Origin: Acaryochloridaceae cyanobacterium SU_2_1
GTDB taxonomy: Bacteria; Cyanobacteriota; Cyanobacteriia; Thermosynechococcales; Thermosynechococcaceae
NCBI GenBank assembly: GCA_012030735.1
Contig: JAAUUW010000005.1
Coordinates: 1-52,437 of the forward strand
DNA: 52,437 nt
Direction of reading: 5' to 3'
Shown: positions 27,430-37,151 of the stretch, in pieces
Layout of the letters: each line of letters starts with the position of its first letter
Numbering within the stretch: the first letter of the stretch is position 1
The notes under the pieces: generated by a model
Database searches by the model: none
The model's input: the letters and a program-made list of their open reading frames with translations, nothing else
Told to the model about the DNA's origin: nothing
Made by a program: the position numbers and the translations under genes

Positions 27430-28825
27430 AAATAAATTCTGTTCCCCGATCTTTTCTTCCATCAGCCTCAGATTTTCCAATAGCCTCAGACTGATTGCCC
27501 AGACAACCCTTAACCAGATCCTCAGCACCACTGCCAACTTGAATAATGGGGATGTCCAAATGGGCTGATAGCTCCTCAAGGGTCATATCATCTAGCAACT
27601 GGGTAGTGCCGAATTTGCACATCACTGTCGGCAGCAAGAGCGCATCGCCTAAGGATTGGCCTTGCAGCCCCCTCAGTAAATCTTGCCCCGTCAAAAGCCC
27701 TGTAACGGTCATCTTTTGTCCCCAATAGTCACTGCGTAAGGCTGCCATCTTGACGGTTAAACCTTGGACTTGATTCAGTCGGTGGAGAATGGGCTGAAAA
27801 ACTTGCTCCACACTGTTCCCTACCACCCAAGTCAACCTTTGAGGTAGGGCCAGTTGGGAGGGCAACTGTGGGGCAGCTTGATTGAACTGCTCTAGAAATT
27901 GGCGGATCGAGCCAACGCCATTGTCAATTTGGGGATAGTCTTCGTAATGACTGGCTGGAGGAAGCTGCTGACCTGCTAGCAAGAACCATTCATCTGCTAG
28001 CCAAGCAAAGATAGTGCCCAATTCTACCTGGAAGGTTGCTTGCAGCTCTTGAACGGCAGCAATAACTGCCCTTGCTTGGCTGGATGTTACAGGAACCAGT
28101 AGATCCTCTGGTGGGCGAAAGCGGGTGAGGCCAACGGGCACAATGGCTACCGAGGCAACTGCAGGTGTTGGTTGGCGGTGAAATTGGGCCAAGTCTTGCA
28201 GGGTTTGGTTCAAAATTGCTCCATCGTTGATGCCGGGGCAAACCACCACTTGAGCATGAATCTGGAGGCGACGATTTTGGAACCATTCTAATTGCTCTAG
28301 AATATTTCCTGCCCTAGGGTTTTGGAGGAGGCAACTACGAACTTGGGGGTCGGTGGCATGTACTGACACATAGAGGGGGGAAAGACGCAGGGCTTCAATT
28401 CTTTGCCATTCGGCAGGGGGCAGGTTGGTGAGAGTGAGATAACTGCCATACAGAAAACTGAGGCGATAGTCATCGTCCTTGAGGTATAAGCTAGAGCGCA
28501 ATCCCGGTGGTTTTTGGTCAATAAAGCAAAAGGGACAATGGTTATTGCACTGGATGAGGCTGTCGAATAAAGCCGTGGCAAATTCTAAGCCTAGGGTGTC
28601 ATCATAATCTTTCTCAATCTCTACCTGATGGGGATGACCGGCTGCATCTAGGACTTCTAAGCTCAAAAACTCATCAGCGCATAAAAACTGATAGTCAATC
28701 AGATCCCGAGGCCGTTGTCCATTGATGGCAACAATGCGATCTCCCGCTGCAAAACCGATCTCCGCCCCAATAGAATCAGGTAAGACTGCTGTGATCAAGG
28801 CGGGCTGAATAGTGCTGATACTCAT
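27428..28825 (-). CDS. TIGR03279-family radical SAM protein with PDZ and DUF512 domains
   Basis: A 465-residue protein with an N-terminal PDZ-like domain (ISTIQPALITAVLPDSIGAEIGF, then DLIDYQFLCADE), a radical SAM core with the CX3CX2C cluster motif CNNHCPFCF, and a C-terminal DUF512 domain (FQVELGTIFAWLADEWFL, YPQIDNGVGSIRQF). The family is found throughout cyanobacteria (TIGR03279), and the reaction is not known to me. ATG 28825 is chosen over 28852 because GGAGG lies eight bases upstream (28834-28838, - strand). The frame is intact. Confidence 0.9.
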   Translation of the reverse strand: MSISTIQPALITAVLPDSIGAEIGFAAGDRIVAINGQRPRDLIDYQFLCADEFLSLEVLDAAGHPHQVEIEKDYDDTLGLEFATALFDSLIQCNNHCPFCFIDQKPPGLRSSLYLKDDDYRLSFLYGSYLTLTNLPPAEWQRIEALRLSPLYVSVHATDPQVRSCLLQNPRAGNILEQLEWFQNRRLQIHAQVVVCPGINDGAILNQTLQDLAQFHRQPTPAVASVAIVPVGLTRFRPPEDLLVPVTSSQARAVIAAVQELQATFQVELGTIFAWLADEWFLLAGQQLPPASHYEDYPQIDNGVGSIRQFLEQFNQAAPQLPSQLALPQRLTWVVGNSVEQVFQPILHRLNQVQGLTVKMAALRSDYWGQKMTVTGLLTGQDLLRGLQGQSLGDALLLPTVMCKFGTTQLLDDMTLEELSAHLDIPIIQVGSGAEDLVKGCLGNQSEAIGKSEADGRKDRGTEFI

Positions 28826-28922
28826 CGTGGCGACCTCCCCATCAATGACCAAAGTCTGGTCCCAGAGCTTTGGAATGGCCCTTAAGCTTACAGTCCAAAG
28901 ACTAGAGCGCCGCTAGGAGCAG

Positions 28923-29861
28923 CTAGTCTATCTTAGCGCCTAAAATACCTGCCAATAGAGCCTGTTGAGCATGCAATCGGTTCTCAGCTTGGTCCCATAC
29001 TCGAGACTGAGGGCCTTCCATCACCTCTGTGGTGATTTCCTCTTGGCGATGGGCTGGCAAACAATGGAGGACAATCGCCTCTGGAGCAGCGGATTGCAGC
29101 CGTGCTTGATTAATTTGATAGGGCTTAAAAATAGGGAGGCGATTGGGAGCAGATTCTTCTTGACCCATGCTGGCCCATACATCGGTATAGAGCACATGGG
29201 CATCCGCAACTGCTTGCTCTGGATCGGAGGTAAGGGTAATAGTACTGCGATCGCCCGCCAACAATTTTGCTTGCGCCACAAGCTCTGGTAGAGGTTGATA
29301 GCCTGGAGGAGTCGCTAGCCGCAGATTGACCCCAGCCAGAGCACAGCCTAGCAGCAAGGAATGGGCCACATTATTGCCATCCCCCAGATAGGTGAGGGTC
29401 AGACCCTGAAGTTGGCCAAAAATCTCTTGAACAGTCAGCAAATCTGCCAAAATTTGACAGGGGTGCTCCAAGTCTGTGAGGGCATTGATCACCGGAATAT
29501 CAGCATATTGAGCAAAGGTAATAATATCCTGCTGATCAAAGGTTCGGATTGCCAAGGCATCTACATATCGAGTTAGCACCCGTGCTGTATCCTCAATGGG
29601 TTCTCCGCGACCCACCTGGGTCGCCTCGGGTCGCAGATCAAGCACTTGCCCACCCAGCCGATACATGGCCACCGAAAAACTGACCCGAGTACGCGTGGAG
29701 GCCTTCGCGAAAATTAGCCCGAGCACTTGGGGGCAATGGGGTTTGACCTTTCCTGCCTTGATCTGTGCGGCTAAATCCAACAGCAAGGCAAGTTCCGAGG
29801 CAGTAATATCTGCCAAACTTAACAGATCTCTTCCCTGGAGGGAGTTTAAAACAGTGGCCAT
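28923..29861 (-). CDS. argF: Ornithine carbamoyltransferase
   Basis: ArgF makes citrulline from ornithine and carbamoyl phosphate in arginine synthesis. The carbamoyl-phosphate loop STRTRVSF (~55), HPCQILADL and the ornithine-site HCLPAHR (~268) are intact, as is the SMGQE loop. 312 residues, normal length. Confidence 0.95.
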   Translation of the reverse strand: MATVLNSLQGRDLLSLADITASELALLLDLAAQIKAGKVKPHCPQVLGLIFAKASTRTRVSFSVAMYRLGGQVLDLRPEATQVGRGEPIEDTARVLTRYVDALAIRTFDQQDIITFAQYADIPVINALTDLEHPCQILADLLTVQEIFGQLQGLTLTYLGDGNNVAHSLLLGCALAGVNLRLATPPGYQPLPELVAQAKLLAGDRSTITLTSDPEQAVADAHVLYTDVWASMGQEESAPNRLPIFKPYQINQARLQSAAPEAIVLHCLPAHRQEEITTEVMEGPQSRVWDQAENRLHAQQALLAGILGAKID

Positions 29862-30036
29862 AGACTTAACTCAATCTGTAAAAAGGACAAACTGAAAGGA
29901 GACAGCCCCAATCTCTCGAGATGTTCGCCTCAACAAGGGCTAGAAAATCTCAGGATACAGCATCGCTGAGAAACCTGTCTGCTGATTAGGGGCATAGATT
30001 TCAGGCAATCCCCAGAGACAATAATCGAGATCTCAG

Positions 30037-31744
30037 CTAAAGGGAGGTGGATTCAGCCGCAGGCGAGGGAATTGCAGGAACCGAGGGTTGGCTCGCAGGG
30101 AGCTTGGGTTCAGGGGATACAGCAGAGGTAGAGTTTTGTGGAGGGGGAGGAGCGGTCTGACTAGAGGGCTTAGCCATGGGTGCTTTTTTCTTAGATGTTT
30201 TTGCCTCAGGGGCAAGGCGGATGGGGGGGTTGGGGTCGGCGCGGAACAGCCTCTGAAATCGGGGAGGGTGCTACGGCTTTATCAAGGCGATTCCAGAGTG
30301 TTTGAATTCTTTGTCGAGTGGCAGGAGAGTTTGCCGCTTGTCGCTGAGTCCAAGCTCGAGCCTTTGGGGATGGCTCTTGGAGATAGCGGATCATTGCGCC
30401 CCAGACGATCGCATCTTGATCCCCCGGTTCAACAGTTAAAAAAGCATCCACCCGTGCTAGAAGCCGCCCTGAATCAGTCAAGAGCAATCGCCTCACCTCC
30501 GTCATATCAGTTTGAGGAGCTTGCAAAACCTCTAAAGCCCGGTTCCAAGAGCCATTCACCAAATGAGCGACAATAGTTTGCACTGCATTGGCCGACTGCT
30601 GCTGCGCTTGAGCCTCAGTGACCTGGGCATGTAGTCGAATATAGTCTAACTGTCCTTGGGCAGAGGCCGACCATTGTTTGCCTAGATTTCGCTTCACCTG
30701 AGTCAACCGCTGCATCGCCAGTGACCATAGGCCATGGCGAGCCAACATGACCCCTTCAACGTAAGCAGAGTCACTCAAGGCTGCCTTGGTAAGGGTGATC
30801 TGTGCCATCTGTAGACTTCCCCCCGCCGCAGCGTTCACCTGATACACAGCAAACCCTGGTTCCAGACCCAAGGATTTGTTGACCACCAGTTCTGGCACAG
30901 AACTTCCCGTCACTTGTTGCCAGGCAGGAAAATCTCCTTGGGGGCTAGCCCAATTCAGCATTAAGCTCAGACCAGCTTGATCGGGGTGAAAATAGATAAT
31001 TTGACCATAGCTGGCGGCTCCACTGCCCTCAGAGCGGAGTCCTGTGAGTCGCAACCAAGCACCTGGCTGCGGAGCAGATTGATATCGCTCAATACGAGAC
31101 AGCGGTAAAGAATGGGCCGATCCAAGTAATCGAGGGTAATCAGCTAAGTCTGAAAGATCTGACGCCGATGGCCCTTGAGCCACCATTCGATCCAAAGGCC
31201 GATAATAGCGTTTACCCTCAAATACCCTTAACAGGGCAGGCAGTTGCAAGGAGCGATAAACGTAGATCTCCTTGATTTGCTGACAGCTAGACCCATCACA
31301 GGATTTTTGATAGAGAGGAATTAACAGATCTGTGGGCGTCAGCAGCCGGTCCTTGATTTTACTGTCTCCAGCTAAAATCATCGGTTTGCCAGGGGTCTGA
31401 TTTTTATGCTGTAGCTGCTTCAGAATTTGCCGTAGAGTGAGGGGCTGATATTGATCGGCTGTGGCTTTGTTGGTATTGATCGGCAAAAACTGATTAAACC
31501 AGAAGGATACATCAGGATTGGTAATCAACTCAAAGCTAAGCCAAGCCAAGCTGAGGGTTGAAATGACCAACCCTGCCTGTAAGAGCAGGGCGATAGAGGC
31601 AGCCCATCGATGACCCGCAGCCAAGGTGGAAGAACCAGGCTGAGCTTGAACGACAAAGGACGAAGAGGAAGGAGAAGAGTCTGCTTGGCGGTAGAGGACC
31701 TTACCGTTCAGACGCTTGCGGGGGAGGGAAGGTTTGATGCTCAC
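30037..31744 (-). CDS. Unknown membrane-anchored protein (one frame break near C-terminus)
   Basis: About 569 residues. A basic N-terminal segment of ~45 residues precedes one membrane helix (ASIALLLQAGLVISTLSLAWLSFEL). A large, presumably extracytoplasmic domain (~75-500) follows, and then a long Pro/Ser/Ala tail. I do not recognise the family. As written the frame stops after RRPQPPHPPCP. Removing one base from a C run (G runs at 30223-30229 or 30232-30235 on the + strand) continues it as PPIRLAPEAKTSKKKAPMAKPSS and on to a stop at 30037-30039. Start GTG 31744 lies nine bases after the DUF3181 stop, so both genes probably form one operon. Confidence 0.7.
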
Positions 31745-31753
31745 TGATGGATT

Positions 31754-32084
31754 TTAAAAATGGTATCCAGAGGTGGTTAAGTACTCACGAAAGTTTTCCA
31801 AAATCTCCATCAGTGCTGTTTGACATTGCTGGGGCAGCAAATCAGTCAATGGCACCTCTCGTTGGCCCCCCCCCCAGGGACACAGAGACATCGGATAGAA
31901 CTTGAGAAACTTGTGCTTGATTCAACAACCCAGCCTCTAATAAGGTGCAAAATTGCGCCGCCAAGGAGTCATGAAGATGGGTATCTCTGAGGTATAAATG
32001 CCATTTGGCCACATCTATATAGATATTTTCACCAATATCTGCAGCAAGGACTTCTACGTCTTTAGTGGCAATTTGCTCAGTCAT
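31754..32084 (-). CDS. DUF3181 family protein (one frame break)
   Basis: A small cyanobacterial protein whose core AADIGENIYIDVAKWHLYLRDTHLHDSLAAQF matches my memory of DUF3181; function unknown. The frame breaks at a run of ten C (31866-31875 on the + strand), which should be nine. Then SVSLGGG continues as QREVPLTDLLPQQCQTALME and ends at TAA 31754-31756, giving ~110 residues, the normal family length. ATG 32084 (MTEQIATKDVEV) is preferred; an in-frame TTG ten codons upstream is less likely. Confidence 0.8.
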
Positions 32085-32396
32085 GTTCTTAGAATCGCCT
32101 CTTCTTAACGGCAATTCCAGCAGTGGGTTGAGGAATCTTTTTCTAGGATAGCTTCTGCAAAATAAAAATCTAGATCTGCGGTTTAGGGATTTTAGCGATC
32201 GCTCTTCGCTGTGGCAAGTTTTAGGATCAAACCACCGGTGATCCCTTCGAATTTACCCATCTCCCTGGCATAGTTTGATGGCCTGACAATGGGATTTAAT
32301 TTTGGTAATTTTTCTAGGATCATCAAGGACCAGGGCTCCTTAAAAGCCCTAGTCTATGATTGATTGACTGCGGCTCCTTCATCCATCCCATAACCT

Positions 32397-33671
32397 ATGT
32401 TATCTACTCAAGACGCTGAAAGCCTTATTTTGCAATCGATTCAGCCCCTTAATTCCCGTCGAGATCAAGACCTTGTGCCCCTGCGCAATGCTCACCAAAG
32501 AATTTTAGCGACGGCGATTACGAGTGCCCTGGATTTTCCTTACTGGGACAATTCGGCCATGGATGGTTATGCCCTTCGATATCAAGATATTCAAGGCTGC
32601 AGCCCTGAATATCCGGCGGTTTTAGAGGTGGTGACCGAAATTCAGGCGGGCAGTTGTCCGCGGCTATCTGTTGGTAGCCAACAGGCGGCTCGTATTTTTA
32701 CGGGGGCGATGATGCCCTTGGGGGCTGATACGGTGGTGATGCAAGAGGACACTAATCGCCAGGGCAATCAGGTGCAGGTTTGCCATTGCCCTACCCTAGG
32801 GGCCTATGTGCGCCGTCAGGGCGCTTATTATCAGGCCGGTACACCCGTCTTGGGGCAGGGAACAGTGCTAAGGGCACCTGAGATTGCCATTTTAGCCACG
32901 ATGCAATGTACGACCGTGCCGGTGTTTCGGCGTCCTGTGGTGACAATTTTATCGACAGGGAACGAGTTAATTGCACCTGATCAGCCCCTGCAACCTGGGC
33001 AAATTATTGATTCGAATCGGTATGCCTTAGCAGCCCTAGTGGAAACAACAGGAGCTGAAGCCCGTTTGCTAGAGATTGTCGGTGATCAGCCTGAGGATCT
33101 AAAGGCAGCGATGGCGGGGGCGATCGCAACCTCTGATTTAGTCCTCTCAACGGGCGGAGTATCCGTGGGGGACTATGATTATGTCGATCAAATCTTGACC
33201 GAGCTGGAGGCCGAGATCCTGATCGCAGCGGTGGCCATTAAACCGGGCAAACCCTTAACCTTTGCCAGGACAGCACAGCTAGTAGATGGCCTACGTCCAG
33301 TTTGGTATTTTGGTTTACCAGGAAATCCGGTGTCGGCCTTGGTGAGTTTCTGGCGTTTTGTTCAACCAGCCCTACGGAAACTCGCTGGGCAAAGCAGGGA
33401 TTGGGGACCGAGTTTTGTCGCTGCCCAATCCGCCCAAGCACTGCCAGCCGCTGGCCCGCGAGAAACCTACCTCTGGGGACAATTAAGCCTCAAAGAAGGC
33501 AGGTATCAGTTTTCCCTTGCCGACGGCAGCCATAGCTCTGGTAATTTGATCAATCTCGCCCAAACGAATGGCTTAGCCGTATTACCCTGCCATAGTCCTA
33601 CCCTGGCCATCAACGAAACGGTGCAAGTGATGAAGGTGGGTTCGGTCGGGGATATTAATCGCCCTTTATAA
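32397..33671 (+). CDS. moeA: Molybdopterin molybdenumtransferase
   Basis: MoeA inserts molybdate into molybdopterin-AMP, the last step of Moco synthesis. Conserved blocks: the FPYWDNSAMDGYALR segment, ARIFTGAMMPLGADTVVMQED, the nucleotide-binding region with STGNELIAP and VLSTGGVSVGDYDYV, and the KPGKPLTFA plus FGLPGNPVSALVSF segments. 424 residues, intact. No other Moco genes are in view. Start ATG 32397. Confidence 0.94.
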   Translation: MLSTQDAESLILQSIQPLNSRRDQDLVPLRNAHQRILATAITSALDFPYWDNSAMDGYALRYQDIQGCSPEYPAVLEVVTEIQAGSCPRLSVGSQQAARIFTGAMMPLGADTVVMQEDTNRQGNQVQVCHCPTLGAYVRRQGAYYQAGTPVLGQGTVLRAPEIAILATMQCTTVPVFRRPVVTILSTGNELIAPDQPLQPGQIIDSNRYALAALVETTGAEARLLEIVGDQPEDLKAAMAGAIATSDLVLSTGGVSVGDYDYVDQILTELEAEILIAAVAIKPGKPLTFARTAQLVDGLRPVWYFGLPGNPVSALVSFWRFVQPALRKLAGQSRDWGPSFVAAQSAQALPAAGPRETYLWGQLSLKEGRYQFSLADGSHSSGNLINLAQTNGLAVLPCHSPTLAINETVQVMKVGSVGDINRPL

Positions 33672-33722
33672 GGAGTAAAGGTTAAAGATCCCTTCACCTC
33701 CGGGCAAATGAATTAGCATGAC

Positions 33723-33728
33723 TATAAT
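33723..33728 (+). promoter_or_regulatory. Candidate -10 box upstream of ahcY
   Basis: TATAAT at 33723-33728, 47 bases before the ahcY ATG; no clear -35. I looked for a SAH riboswitch between 33672 and 33774 and the space is too short and lacks its conserved elements. Confidence 0.35.
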
Positions 33729-33774
33729 TAACAAAGCATTGTTATAAGTACACAAATCGTTGAGCAAAGAATTT

Positions 33775-35160
33775 ATGAGTACATCCACTCTGACTCGTGA
33801 CTACAAAGTCGCAGACATTTCCTTAGCCGATTGGGGACGCAAAGAAATTGCGATCGCAGAAAGTGAAATGCCCGCCTTGATGACCATTCGCGCCAAATAT
33901 CGAGATAGCAAACCCCTGCAAGGTGCCAAAATCATCGGTTGTATTCATATGACCATCCAAACCGCAGTTTTAATCGAAACCCTCTGCGAATTGGGAGCAG
34001 AGGTGCGATGGTCATCTTGTAATATTTTCTCAACTCAAGATCATGCCGCAGCTGCGATCGCCGCTACTGGGGTACCCGTATTTGCCTGGAAGGGAGAAAC
34101 CGAAGAAGAATATATGTGGTGTATTGAGCAAACCTGCCATACCCCCACAGGCGACCTCTGGGATGCCAACATGATTTTGGATGACGGTGGCGATCTCACA
34201 GGCCATATCCATGAAAAATACCCCCAGATGCTCAATCAGATCCATGGCGTCACCGAGGAAACTACCACCGGGGTTCACCGCCTCCTAGAAATGCTAGAAA
34301 GAGGTGAACTAAAGGTTCCCGCCGTCAATGTCAATGACTCCGTTACCAAGTCTAAAAACGATAATAAATATGGCTGTCGCCATAGCCTCAACGATGCCAT
34401 CAAACGCGGCGTCGATCATCTAATGGCAGGCAAAAAAGCCTTGGTGATTGGTTATGGTGATGTGGGTAAAGGCTCAGCAGCCTCCCTCCGCCAAGAAGGG
34501 ATGATTGTCAAAATTACCGAAGCCGACCCCATCTGTGCAATGCAAGCTTGTATGGACGGCTTTGAGGTAGTATCCCCCTATCTGAACGGCAAAAACGATG
34601 GCACCGCCAACAGCATCGACAGAGATTTACTCGCCAGAATCGACCTAGTGGTTACCACCACAGGCAACATTAACGTCTGTGATGCCGCCATGTTGACTAA
34701 CCTCAAGACCGGAGCGGTGGTCTGCAATATTGGCCACTTTGACAATGAAATCGATACAGCCTTCATGCGTCAAAACTGGCGCTGGGAAGAAGTAAAGCCC
34801 CAAGTCCATCAAGTTTATCGCAGTGACAACCCTGAAGATTACTTGATTCTTCTCTCTGAGGGCCGTCTGGTGAATCTGGGTAATGCCACAGGTCACCCCT
34901 CTCGGATTATGGATGGCTCCTTTGCCAACCAAGTATTAGCACAGATGTTTCTGTTTGAGCGTAAGTTTGCCGACTTGCCTCCCACAGACAAGGCCGCTGC
35001 CCTAACCGTCGAAGTTTTGCCAAAGCAGTTAGACGAAGAAGTCGCCCGCTATATGGTGGAAGGCTTTGGAGGTGTGATCACGCAATTAACCGAGACTCAG
35101 GCCAAATATATTAATGTGCCGCTCCAGGGTCCCTTTAAGCCTGATAGCTATAAATATTAA
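33775..35160 (+). CDS. ahcY: Adenosylhomocysteinase
   Basis: It hydrolyses S-adenosylhomocysteine to adenosine and homocysteine, clearing product inhibition of methyltransferases. It shows [16 protein letters not shown] at the start, [16 protein letters not shown], the NAD-binding [19 protein letters not shown], and the terminal [10 protein letters not shown] required for activity. 461 residues, intact. ATG 33775 is preferred over the in-frame TTG 33760. A good intrinsic terminator follows at 35209. Confidence 0.96.
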   Translation: MSTSTLTRDYKVADISLADWGRKEIAIAESEMPALMTIRAKYRDSKPLQGAKIIGCIHMTIQTAVLIETLCELGAEVRWSSCNIFSTQDHAAAAIAATGVPVFAWKGETEEEYMWCIEQTCHTPTGDLWDANMILDDGGDLTGHIHEKYPQMLNQIHGVTEETTTGVHRLLEMLERGELKVPAVNVNDSVTKSKNDNKYGCRHSLNDAIKRGVDHLMAGKKALVIGYGDVGKGSAASLRQEGMIVKITEADPICAMQACMDGFEVVSPYLNGKNDGTANSIDRDLLARIDLVVTTTGNINVCDAAMLTNLKTGAVVCNIGHFDNEIDTAFMRQNWRWEEVKPQVHQVYRSDNPEDYLILLSEGRLVNLGNATGHPSRIMDGSFANQVLAQMFLFERKFADLPPTDKAAALTVEVLPKQLDEEVARYMVEGFGGVITQLTETQAKYINVPLQGPFKPDSYKY

Positions 35161-35208
35161 TCAGAACTACCCTGCCATGGATCTCGATCAATAGATCTCT
35201 GGCCTCTA

Positions 35209-35241
35209 CCCCTTCATTCGTTCATGGATGAAGGGGTTTTT
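35209..35241 (+). terminator. Intrinsic terminator of ahcY
   Basis: CCCCTTCAT and ATGAAGGGG form a perfect 9-bp stem with a ten-base loop, followed directly by TTTTT (35237-35241). It is 49 bases past the ahcY stop. Confidence 0.85.
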
Positions 35242-35376
35242 AATGAACGGTCCTTGATTGCTATGACTTCAGCATGTCGAGTTATACCTGGACTTTGGAC
35301 AAAATTGTAGTCGAGAGCAGCGCCAAGGAAGAGCAATAGGCGATAAAGGGCAATTGTCATGCTCAGCCTATTGCTT

Positions 35377-35639
35377 ATGAATGTCCCAGATCATACCAAT
35401 CGACTCCGTCAATTTCGAGCCGAGATTAACAGCAGCTTCAAGCACCCTCAGGATAGCTGCATGGATCTCCTGACGGTGCCCCATGTGCAGCGCCACGGGC
35501 ATCTTCAGTGGCTGAATTGAGCCTTGAGCCATTATTTCGTCGTGGCTACAGCGCTTTGTATACCGCCATTAATGCCCTCAGTGACGATCCGAATAGAGTA
35601 GACCCTCCTCTCTGGCGATTAGTGGTCAAAGGAACCTGA
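35377..35639 (+). pseudogene. Transposase-like remnant, N-terminal part only
   Basis: Two frames that overlap around 35500-35520 read MNVPDHTNRLRQFRAEINSS, then CMDLL, and after a shift SVAELSLEPLFRRGYSALYTAI. From memory this resembles the N-terminus of cyanobacterial DDE transposases that begin with an HTNRL...FR and LFRR.YS.LY pattern. The catalytic DDE domain is absent, the reading frame is broken, and no terminal inverted repeats were found. A decayed insertion-sequence fragment is the best explanation, held with modest confidence. Confidence 0.4.
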
Positions 35640-36107
35640 GCAAGACCCAAAAAGACTGAACAAGCTGCTTAGTTGCCTACTCATTTGACCGGGTATTGCT
35701 AAAATGACTCCTGCTGATAGAGGGAACGGATCATGCCGTCTCGCTTTTTGTCCAAAGTCCAGAGTGAGGGTTCCTATCATTTGTGACATCAGCAAGATCA
35801 CCGCAAAAGCCACAGTTCCTGTGACGAAGCCCAGCAAAATCAAAATTAGAGGCTCTAGAAGGGCTGTGAGGCTTTCTAGCCTGATCTCCATGATCTCTTC
35901 TTGCAAGCTGCAGACTGTTCTTAATACCTTCGAAAGTTGTCCTGTCTCCGTGCCCACAGAGACGGCAGCGAGATAAAAGACAGAGAAGAAACCTGCCGTT
36001 TCTAATACCTTCTCCAAGTCGGTATCACTCTGAACCACATCTTGAAGAGCCTCTTCGATTCGCAACTTAAACGTGATATGTCCAGAGACAGATCCCGCCG
36101 TCGGCAT
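35619..36107 (-). pseudogene. Type II secretion / type IV pilus platform protein remnant (GspF/PilC C-terminus)
   Basis: The segment YLAAVSVGTETGQLSKVLRTVC, then LESLTALLEPLILILLGFVTGTVAFAVILLMSQMI, is the conserved end of a T2SSF domain, with its closing membrane helices. The first T2SSF domain and most of the second are missing. After MSQMIGTL the frame runs on through ~50 residues without family character. A normal family member has ~400 residues. The fragment lies beside the transposase-like remnant, suggesting insertion-driven truncation. It is unlikely to be functional. Confidence 0.6.
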
Positions 36108-36136
36108 TAAGGAACTCGTTTTTTCATCATTTTTTT

Positions 36137-36842
36137 CTATTTGCGATCAAGCTCAAGAATATGGTCAAAATTACCTTCACCCAGCTGTTCAGTTAAGGTT
36201 TTGATGATTTTGTCACTGTCATCGTAGGGACCAGAGAAATAGCAGGGCCTACCCCCTCGACCACAGGTCAGTTTTTGTTGGCCATCCCATTCCCCTAGAT
36301 ATTTCTCAGATTTGGCAAAGTCTCTATGGGGCTTAAAGCCTAGACTCTTGGCATAATCAATTGCACTATAAATCAGTGCCTGGGCTTGGTCTAAACTGAT
36401 TTCTTCAGGGGGTATTTCAGATCCTGCATAAACTTGCTCCAGGAAATCATCATAGTCTTGGCGATTCAGTTTGCGCGGGCCAATCGTATCCTTAAGCCCT
36501 AAGCACCAAAAATCGACAAGATAGGTGCAAACCACAAATCGATTATGGCTCATCTTGCGTGCAACGAGGACGATACCCATGCCGCTGCTTTGAGATTGCA
36601 TATCCTTGTCTTGAGGCCGATCCGATTCTTTGAAAAAATACTGAACAGTATGCCCACTAGCCCAACAGGCTTCCACCGGATCGAGGCTTGTTGTTTTTCC
36701 CTTGGCAATTGCCTGCTCTTCTGCTTGAGCCCGCAATACTGTAGAAACTTCGGCAACCCGCAGCCCCCAGTTTGCGGGCAATCTGTTTAGGAGTGAGATT
36801 TAAGGCTCGCAAATTAGCAATTTCTTGGTCTAGTTGATCCAT
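36137..36842 (-). CDS. HTH-containing conserved protein of unknown function (one frame break)
   Basis: ATG 36842 starts MDQLDQEIANLRALNLTPKQIARKLGLRVAEVSTVLR, a clear helix-turn-helix of the kind used by resolvase- and sigma-like DNA binders. A domain of ~170 residues follows, with VLVARKMSHNRFVVCTYLVD, WCLGLKDTIGP, YAKSLGFKPHRDF and the ending GPYDDSDKIIKTL, GEGNFDHILELD. I recall this second domain in other bacteria but not a name for it. The frame breaks at 36764-36768, where five C (+ strand) should be four. Repaired length is ~235 residues. Cysteines at WCLG, LTCGRGGRPC and CWAS might bind metal; that is a guess. Confidence 0.7.
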
Positions 36843-37151
36843 CTCTATATCTTTGTATCTCTACTGATAAACGATCATCCTTTTCAGTAAAGATCAAATG
36901 TTCAAGAATTTTTCCTTTCCCATAGTCTTTTAAGGTTTGCTGGCCTTTGCTCTAATCCATGGATGGTTGGTTAGTCCATGGCTATAGCACCTCTATTTAT
37001 TTAGGTGCTTCTGAACTTGATGCTGATCTGGATCAGTCAGGCAGCGGATATTGAGATCTGCAGAAATCTGGCGGGACTATATATTGCTCTAGTGATCCCC
37101 AGTTCTCTGATTCTTTGGCATGATTAGAAAGGAATTCTGATGTGATCAGTG
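36843..37151. other. Intergenic region between divergent HTH gene and ubiA
   Basis: About 310 bases with no gene. A hairpin with 7-bp arms AGCACCT/AGGTGCT lies at 36986-37009, not followed by a T tract. Promoters for both flanking genes must lie here but I see no clear boxes. Confidence 0.5.

Noticed and set aside
30088-30576. 162-residue + strand frame over the end of the unknown membrane protein
   Set aside because: Antisense shadow; the - strand frame continues through this region once one base is repaired.
33672-33774. SAH riboswitch upstream of ahcY
   Set aside because: The leader is short and lacks the conserved elements; only a -10-like box is visible.
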